From: Voacanga thouarsii
Taxonomy: Eukaryota; Streptophyta; Magnoliopsida; Gentianales; Apocynaceae
Assembly (NCBI GenBank): GCA_026120185.1
Contig: JANUWF010001942.1
Span: forward strand, 434,001-498,000
Reading direction: 5' to 3'
DNA length: 64,000 nt
The notes beneath the pieces were generated by a model. That model saw nothing but the letters and a program-made list of their open reading frames with translations. It made no database searches and was not told the DNA's origin. The translations under genes were made by a program, and so were the position numbers. Positions 57,698-64,000 of this stretch are shown one piece after another (the first letter of the stretch is position 1; each line of letters begins with the position of its first letter).

Positions 57698-59267
57698 CAA
57701 ACGTTTGATGAGGAAGCATGATGAGTGGAAAGAGTTTGTCTCTTTGTTTTGTGTTTGGAGTTGTTAGGTGTTATTTCCCTCAAATGAGGAAAATATTTTC
57801 CATCTTAAGTGTGGAGGAGTGAGTCGTGTCTTTATTTGCTTTGTTAAAATTTTTATTAGTATTTTTCTTTAATTTGTTTTCTTTTATTTAGGTGTGTCTT
57901 TATTTTGTTATTATTTTTCATGTGCTTTTATTTATATTTTCTTTTGTAGATCAGAATAAAGTCCTCTTGGATAAGCTTTTCTCTCTATTCCAAGTTTTGA
58001 TATCTATTGGAGCATTATTGCACTTAGAAAGTATTGGTTAACCTTCTACCTCCTTTATCATTTTTTGTCCCTTTGGAGATGCTTTTGTGTGTTAATTTTT
58101 AGCCAAGGAGAAAATGTCCTATTTAAGTATGGGGGAATAGTTTGGTGATATTCTTTGTCCAAGTTTTTCTCAATTATCTTGGTGTTTTCTTGGAAATTGA
58201 GCTATTTTGGAAAAATTTTGAGAACAACAATTTTGTTGCAATTGTTGCAATTTCCTTGAAAATTTTGAAACTTTGAAATTTTGAAAATTGTGGAGCTAAA
58301 TTGAGCTTATTTATCTATAATGAAGTTATGATTTTCTTTTTAATTTTGGATATAGATTTTTCATTCATTATGGTTGGATTTTTATTTAAAAGGTAAAGTT
58401 GTGTATTAAGTTGGATTTTGCTAAATCTTTAGAATTTAAGTTAACCTTGGTTATATTTACTATTTGAGTTTTATTTTATTCTTTGAGTTTAAATGTAGAT
58501 GATATGATGAACTATGGGAAAAGTTGTTGACTAATTCTTAGATTATGAATTTAAAATTTGCTTGACTTTGAGTTGTGAATAAGGAATGTGAGTTAAAAAA
58601 TTTTTTTTTTGAGTGAAAAGAAAAAAATGTGAGTTGAAAAAATCATGGAGTTGAAAAATTTTTTCTTTCATATTTTGAGAAAAAAAAAAAACCTTTTACT
58701 GAAAAATAGGGTTAATATGGAGAGAAGTAGCAAGTATTATTTAGTACACTCTCTTGGGACTATCACGAAAGCAAGGAAAGAAAGACAAAATGATGAAAAA
58801 TAAAAACAATAATGACTATAAAGAGGCCAATACGGTGCGTGAAGAGAAATCGATTCACTTGAGGCTATTAATTCCCTAAGTCATTGAAAACAAATAAAAA
58901 AGTAGAGTGTTTTTCTTATTTCATTAACTTAAGTTGTGTAAATTTGAATTTATAATGCTTAACTTGGTTAAATGGCTTGACTTGTATGATTTATATTATC
59001 TATATTTTTGCTTGAGGAACAGGATAATTTTCTTGTACTAGATATAAGCTTGTTTAACTTAACTTTGATGGCCTTGAGATTATTTGATTTAATACATGAG
59101 TTTGAATGGTTTTAGGGTTAATTGAATGACAAGTTTGTATTTGAGATTGGAAGAAGATTATTCTTTCATTATGGATGAATTTGCTAAGGATAAGTTGAAA
59201 AGTTGTTTTGTCTTAAGCCATTTGCTTAGTGTTTTAATTCTTGTTCGCTTGAAAACAAACAAAGTTC
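57698..59267 (+). other. Element B non-coding 3' region
   Basis: The first 450 bp follow element A (4336-4640), including ATAAAGTCCTCTTGGA near 57957 and GATATCTATTGGAGCATTAT near 58000. Two internal polypurine-like motifs occur: CTTAAGTGTGGAGGAGTGAG near 57807 and TTTAAGTATGGGGGAATAG near 58122. The rest is AT-rich with A- and T-runs (58600, 58681). Nothing coding. Confidence 0.65.
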
Positions 59268-59282
59268 AAGTGTGAGGGTATG
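59268..59282 (+). other. Polypurine tract of element B
   Basis: AAGTGTGAGGGTATG before the 3' LTR start at 59283, a mutated version of the tract in A. Confidence 0.75.
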
Positions 59283-60712
59283 TGATAAGGGTAAAATTCA
59301 TCTATATTTTTCTAATTATTTGAGGGTGTTTTGTGATACATTTGTTGTAATAACTAGACATATTCCTTTATATTTGATATTTTACCCTTACAAATGTGTT
59401 TTGGATTTTTATTGCAGAAAATAACAAAAAAAAATCAAAACCGTCACCATCAGAGTACGACCAGCGCCAACCGTGACCAATAGAACCGACACTGGCCCCA
59501 TTCTGGAAACAAGGGAAATTTTACATGAAAAATAGAGCAAGATTGGGCTAATCAGAACACGGCCGGCGCCAGCCATGACCCACGGAGCTGGCCCTAGCTC
59601 CACTCTGTCCATAGTCGGCGGACTTTTCCAATCATACCCAGATTTGGTAATTTTCAAGAGTTTTGGTATTTTTCAATCTCTACTCGACTCAGGACTCTTA
59701 GAGAATAAATTTTAGCCTCTTGGAAGTCTATTTAAACAAGAAAATCACAAGACAAATAGTTGATTTGAAGGATCTAAGTTAGTTACTTATTATTCAAAAA
59801 CAAAATCACCACTCAAAGGAACATTGTTCAAATGATGTTTTCAAGAGAAGAAGAAAGACTTGTCCACGAGTTCTATCTTTTATCCTTTGTTTACGTTTCT
59901 AGAACAATGATGTGCTTAATGTTTTTATTGTAATTGGATATTATTTTGGAGATTATGATTTTGAATTAATTGGAATTTTTTATTAATCTATTGTTGTCCT
60001 TGGTATTTGATTACTTGTTATTTTTTGTTATTGATGTGTTTTCTTCTAATTAACTTGGGAAACGATGTTAGAAGTTCATTGCATTGATTTCATGTTTGTT
60101 AGGTCTTCATGGACTTGAGAAATGAAGTTACGATTAAAAATTCAAAGTAATCAAAGATTGGTTGATTTCACCTAGAGTATAGGTTCATTAGCTAATTTCA
60201 TGTTTATGAGGAATCGAGTTTAATGCATCTTTTGGTTGTTTTAGTGCAATTGAGAAATCTGCTAAATTAATCAAGAGATACGGATTCTATGGATTAGAAA
60301 AGAAGTAGAATCTACATAAGTAAGTTCATGACTTAGGAAATGATTGAATTTTACTTAACTTCCTTCATGATACCAAGATGACAATTGATTGCGATGAATA
60401 CTAAGTGATTCAATATTATGTTTTCAAAAAATTGTCTAGTTACATGAAATTGCATCCTTGAGTTATATATCTATTTTTATCTTTATTCATTTTTCTTTTT
60501 ATTCTCTTATTATTTTATTGGCTAAACAATAAAGATTTGGGTAAAGTAATGTGGGAGTTTATGTTCTTGTGGATTTGATACTTGCTATTTGCAATACTAT
60601 ACGATGGGTATACTTGCCCGTATGTGTGATTTTAGTAGTTGGCATTTTAATTAAAACTTGATTAATTGTGTAATTTGTTGGTAATATTTTCTACACTAAA
60701 AAACACGCATCA
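59283..60712 (+). repeat. Element B 3' LTR (1430 bp)
   Basis: Starts TGATAAGGGTAAAATTC and ends CACGCATCA. It keeps one good copy of the GC-rich motif, GGCCGGCGCCAGCC, near 59571. The minus ORF at 59409-59657 is translation of LTR. Confidence 0.9.
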
Positions 60713-60717
60713 GTAAT

Positions 60718-60978
60718 ACACACCCTTTTGCTCAAGAATGGAAATCTAACCCACTTTTCTAAATATTGAAGAATTTTTTAGCTCATGGTCCAAGATAGGG
60801 TCTAAAGTTCTTTCAACAATCCTTTTTTTTTTTTTTTCTCTCTCTTTTGGAACCATTTCTCAGTCTCAACACTCACAAACCAATTTGTATTGGATAGTGG
60901 CTATGAAGAAGAAGAATAGGTACCCTCAGCTCTCTTTCTTTTAGAAGGTAGTTTAGTTGCAATACGTTTAGGGGCCAT
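60718..60978 (-). pseudogene. Element D late ORF, N-terminal part
   Basis: Starts on the - strand at 60978 with MAPKRIATKLPSKRKRAEG, a basic start typical of this ORF class, then a Ser run and a stop near 60905. It continues through several frames to the B target site (AKKFFNI, then KGCVL-type readings). The other pieces are at 55251-55210, 54633-54132 and 35052-34440. Confidence 0.6.
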
Positions 60979-62439
60979 AGGAAGAATAGGGTAAGAAGGG
61001 AAAAAAAAGGAAAGAAAGGAACAATCAAAGAAAAAGGAATTCACAAGTTGAATTTCATTCTCTCAACACACTTTTCCTAATTCCCAACTCAAAATGCCTC
61101 CAACCAATTCACCAATCAAGGCAGCAATCACCACACTCCTCTCCACAAGTTCAACAATGCCACCTACAAATTCAACAAATCAAACCATCAACTCACCAAA
61201 TCATCCAAAAGAAACCGCCACAACAAACTCCAAACAAATTCAAAGAAATTCAATTGAAATCAAGCTAAATTCAATCATCAACACAACCCACTCCAATCTC
61301 AAACAAATCAACTAAAATAGCAGCCACAATTATCAATCATTACTCAAAATTCAGCTAACAAACAACTCAATTCTACTCAATAGTACACAATGCAATTCAA
61401 TTTTAGTTTCTAACAGCATTTATAAAGCACTAAATAACTATATTCCCCAAATTACTTCAACTACTTAAAATTCACAACTAAACTAAGGGTTCTAGAAATT
61501 AAAAGTCACTAAATTAGCTCAGTAATAGTCTAAAAAAACCAGTGTTTCCAGAATCAATTGAAATGCTATTCTGACTTCATTGAAAGAATGCAGAGGTTTA
61601 TTCCCTCTAAGATTTCCAACACTAAGAATAACAGAAGCAAAGAAGAAGCAATGGTTGAAGTTAAGATTATAGTGACCAATTGAAGCAAATAGAAATGGAA
61701 CCGAGGGTTTTCAACCGTTGCAAAAATTCAAAATTCGCAGAAAATTTGGATGTACGGATCGAATTGAACAATAGGCCAAATAAATGATTGCACGGTGAGG
61801 AGGGTTTTAGAGAAAAGGGGTGTGTCGTCGAGGGTTTTTGAAAAGAAATAGTGGGCAATAGAAGAAAGAAATCTATTTTATCTTTTTGAGATTCACAAGT
61901 ATACGGCACCATATAGATGGACCTGCATGTTATCGTCGACTATTGTAGTTTGAAATCCTAAAACAAAATAATATTGTTAGAATCATGAAGTAAATGCACG
62001 TCACTATGGAGCGTGAACTCTACGATGCCATGTAAATTTTTAAGCACTATAATTTTTTACCATACGATAACTTTTTCATCTAAATAAATGCACGGCGAAA
62101 TCGCGCATAACGTGAATGGCACCATCAACTCTCACGACTTTTAATTTTTCAATGTTTTAAAGGTTATGACATCGTGGACTATGACAGCCACCATGCCTTG
62201 TACTTCCAGAAAAAGAAAAACACACATTTTTTTGGTTTACTATAATTAAATAAAGTAAATAAAGCAATCGAAGCAAATAAAGCCTTCATATAAATATTAA
62301 GCTCAGAGATAATTGAAATAACATTAGATAAATAAAACAAAACCAAAACACGCCAAAACTAGACATAACAAAAATAGAACAAAACTAAACAAAATAGAAC
62401 TAAATATTATTCAGGTGTATAAGCATAGTAAAGAAGAGA
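60979..62439 (-). other. Element D spacer between gag and late ORF
   Basis: 1.46 kb where pol would be expected; no protease, reverse transcriptase or integrase motif in any frame. The + ORF at 61094-61315 is Asn/Thr/Gln low complexity and the - ORF at 61912-61667 has no recognisable feature. Positions 61930-62215 contain GC-rich strings (GCACGGCGAAATCGCGC, GGTTATGACATCGTGG) reminiscent of D's own LTR. Confidence 0.55.
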
Positions 62440-63882
62440 TCAAAGTTTTCCACGTTCATCACATGGATTGCCTTCAGTGTTTCCTAGCATTGTTCTCATT
62501 TGTCTTTCAGAAAGTATCTTGGCAAGCTATCCAATTTGACTCTCTAGATTGTGAATAAAGGCTTCTTGATTTCTTATGGATACTTTAACACCTTGGAAAT
62601 GTAAATCCAGGAAAGTAACTAATTTAGCAATTAAATCTCCAAAGATGGTTTTGGTGGTACTTGTGGAAGTGGTGGAGGTGGAGCATAGTATAGCATAGGA
62701 GCTTGAGATCTTGGGGCAAAATTTGCTTCTACATCTTGTAGCCTCATTTGACTTTGTCCTTGAGTACTCTAAGAAAAATTTGGACGAGTGCGCCATCTTA
62801 GGTTGTAAATGCTACCAAAAAGAGCATTATCTTATCTTACATTCCCTAAATAATCCACCTGCTCAACTTGTTGTTTGTTTCCAATTTGCATTCCTTAACA
62901 TTTGTGATTAGGATGTTCTTCTCCACAAAAGTCATAACTTATAACTTGTTTTTGAGAATTTGAATTTATCTTATCCACTTTTCTTTTAAATACCTCTAAT
63001 TTTACCTCTGTTGAAGCCATAGCATCTATATTGTGCATTCATTGTATTTTAGCTCTTTGCCTTTGCATATCCCATGAATGTTTGTTTAGAGCAATATGCA
63101 CCATTAACTCAAAAAGTTCTTTTGGAGTTTTTGAAGAAGTTGTACTTCCCGATGAAGTATCAACCATTTTCTTAGAGGAGAAATTCAACCCATTATAAAA
63201 AAGTTAACTTTTGTAATCGAAAATCAAAGCCATGTCAAGGATATTTCCTTATCATTTCCTTAAACATCTCCCAAGAATCATGAAATGTCTCTCAATCTAA
63301 TTGAGAAAATAAAAAGACATCATTCCTTAACTTAGCTACCCTAGTTAGAGTAAAGTATTTAGTAAGAAATTTCTCAACTAATTGTTCCTATGTTGTGATA
63401 GATCTAGTTGGTAAAGACTTTAGCCATGACTTCGCTCGATCCCTAAAAAAATGGAAATAACCTAAGCATTATATCATTCTACGATATATCATTAAGTTTA
63501 AGAGTATTACAAATCTCTAGAAATGCTGCCAAATGAGCATTAGGGTCATTATCTTGCAATCCATCAAATTGACTCATTTGTTGAATCATTTGAATGAAAT
63601 TAGGCTTGATCTCAAAATTATTAGCATCAACTCTAAGTCTTACAATACTTGAATTAGTACCCAAAAAAGTAAGTCTAGCATAGTCACCAATTATTCTCTT
63701 CTCATTACCATTACTATTACCTCCTTGATTAACCTCCATATTTTCACTAATTTCTCTTGAAATATCTAATTGTTTAAAAACTTTTAAATCTCTATATTTT
63801 TCTCCCTACACAATCTTAGGAAAGTCCTTTCTATTTCACTATCAAATTCAGGTAATTCTTTACTACAATTTCTTCTATGCAT
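62440..63882 (-). pseudogene. gag: Element D gag
   Basis: Starts MHRRNCSKELPEFDSEIER at 63882. The capsid region reads NNFEIKPNFIQMIQQMSQFD near 63610 and DPNAHLAAFLEICNTLKLND near 63530, then LRNDVFLFSQLD near 63310 and DSWEMFKEMIRKYP near 63250. A zinc-knuckle (CX2CX3HX4C type) lies at about 62898-62937 as YDFCGEEHPNHKC, with Tyr in place of the first Cys. The C-terminal block NQEAFIHNLESQIG ends near 62527. Stops and frame changes are frequent (for example near 63476 and 63285). This identifies D as Athila-like. Confidence 0.85.
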
Positions 63883-64000
63883 ACACACAAGAATAATTTT
63901 CTTACAAAACAAAGTAAAGAAAAACTCAACTACTAGTAATCTAAACTAAACTATTCAAATTAAAACAAAAAGTGTAGTAGTAGTAGTAGTAGTAGTAGTA
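63883..64000 (-). other. Element D leader with trinucleotide repeat at the window edge
   Basis: Upstream of gag on the - strand. 63974-64000 is an uninterrupted GTA/TAC trinucleotide run that continues past the window. The primer site and 5' LTR should lie beyond it. Confidence 0.6.

Larger units (their letters stand above)
55252..60712 (+). mobile_element. Element B: non-autonomous Athila-like LTR retrotransposon
   Basis: LTRs 55252-56622 and 59283-60712 start TGATA(A/G)GG and end in CATCA (CATTA in the 5' copy). Flanks TTAAT (55247-55251) and GTAAT (60713-60717) match at four of five bases. A primer site and purine tract are in place. The LTR is a diverged relative of A's: the first 120 bp align, including TTTGTGATACATTT and TTTTACCCTT. 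The interior has no pol, only the unknown ORF shared with A. The + orientation within D is opposite to D itself. Confidence 0.92.
9684..64000 (-). mobile_element. Element D: old Athila-like LTR element, split by five insertions, 5' end outside the window
   Basis: Reading leftward from 64000: leader, gag (63882 to about 62440), a non-coding spacer, a late ORF (60978 to about 34440), a 3' untranslated part, a polypurine-like tract (about 24548-24535) and a 3' LTR (24534 to 9684). The pieces are rejoined by removing B, the MITE, C, the CACTA element and E, each with its target duplication. What remains in the window is about 6.3 kb spread over 54 kb. No pol is present between gag and the late ORF, so D was probably non-autonomous or deleted before the insertions. 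The 5' LTR is expected just beyond 64000. Confidence 0.72.

Noticed and set aside
34440..60978. Retroviral envelope gene
   Set aside because: D's late ORF sits where some Athila elements have an envelope-like gene, but I see no signal peptide, transmembrane helix or cleavage site, and it better fits the uncharacterised plant transposon protein.
61094..61315. Asn/Thr-rich ORF on the + strand
   Set aside because: Simple-sequence translation opposite D's late ORF region, no domain.

Overview
This is plant nuclear DNA made almost entirely of transposable elements. I see no intact host gene and no prokaryotic, organellar or viral gene set. Athila-like and Tat/Retand-like Ty3/gypsy retrotransposons, a CACTA transposon with the classic CACTACTAGAAAA end, and a piece of a plant-type squalene epoxidase gene point to a flowering plant, probably a eudicot with a repeat-rich genome. 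The species cannot be named from this sequence. Coding remnants carry stops and frameshifts, so they are annotated as pseudogenes.

Layout. 1-1402 and 7711-7992 are old AT-rich repeat DNA, split by element A (1408-7710, + strand, 5-bp target duplication ATGAT). A is a non-autonomous Athila-like element carrying an unrecognised ORF. From 7993 on, the window is one nest of insertions. A copia-like LTR (K1, 7993-9683, continuing beyond the window) was split by element D (- strand, 9684 to beyond 64000). D is an old Athila-like element with gag and a late ORF but no pol. D was then hit five times: by E (10069-24280, + strand, Tat/Retand-like, in D's 3' LTR), by a CACTA transposon (24732-33407, in D's 3' untranslated region), by C (35053-54131, - strand, Athila-like with pol), by a hAT-like MITE (54634-55201) and by B (55252-60712, + strand, carrying the same unknown ORF as A). 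E contains a solo copia LTR (K2, 13006-14688). C contains a 4.1-kb solo LTR (P, 42474-52196), which contains two more solo LTRs: S (42631-44033, A/C family) and Q (45934-50133, same family as P, opposite orientation). The deepest path is K1 > D > C > P > S or Q, five levels. Most boundaries are fixed by matching target-site duplications.

How the parts relate. C has protease, reverse transcriptase, RNase H and integrase remnants, and shares its LTR and 3' non-coding region with A. A has no pol but carries an ORF that C lacks. A and C therefore look like a non-autonomous/autonomous pair. B is a sister family with its own LTR and the same ORF. E has gag-pol, a second RNase H, and an antisense ORF resembling the plant mobile domain with an apparent intron. 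The CACTA element carries exons and introns of a squalene epoxidase gene and the C-terminal end of a CACTA-type protein.

Most interesting: the unknown ORF shared by A and B, broken at different places in each copy; the squalene epoxidase capture; the antisense, intron-containing ORF in E; the inverted pair of 4.2-kb solo LTRs; and the testable prediction that D's other end, flanked by AAAAG and the missing end of K1, lies just beyond position 64000. All homology statements come from reading the sequence by eye; no searches or alignments were run.
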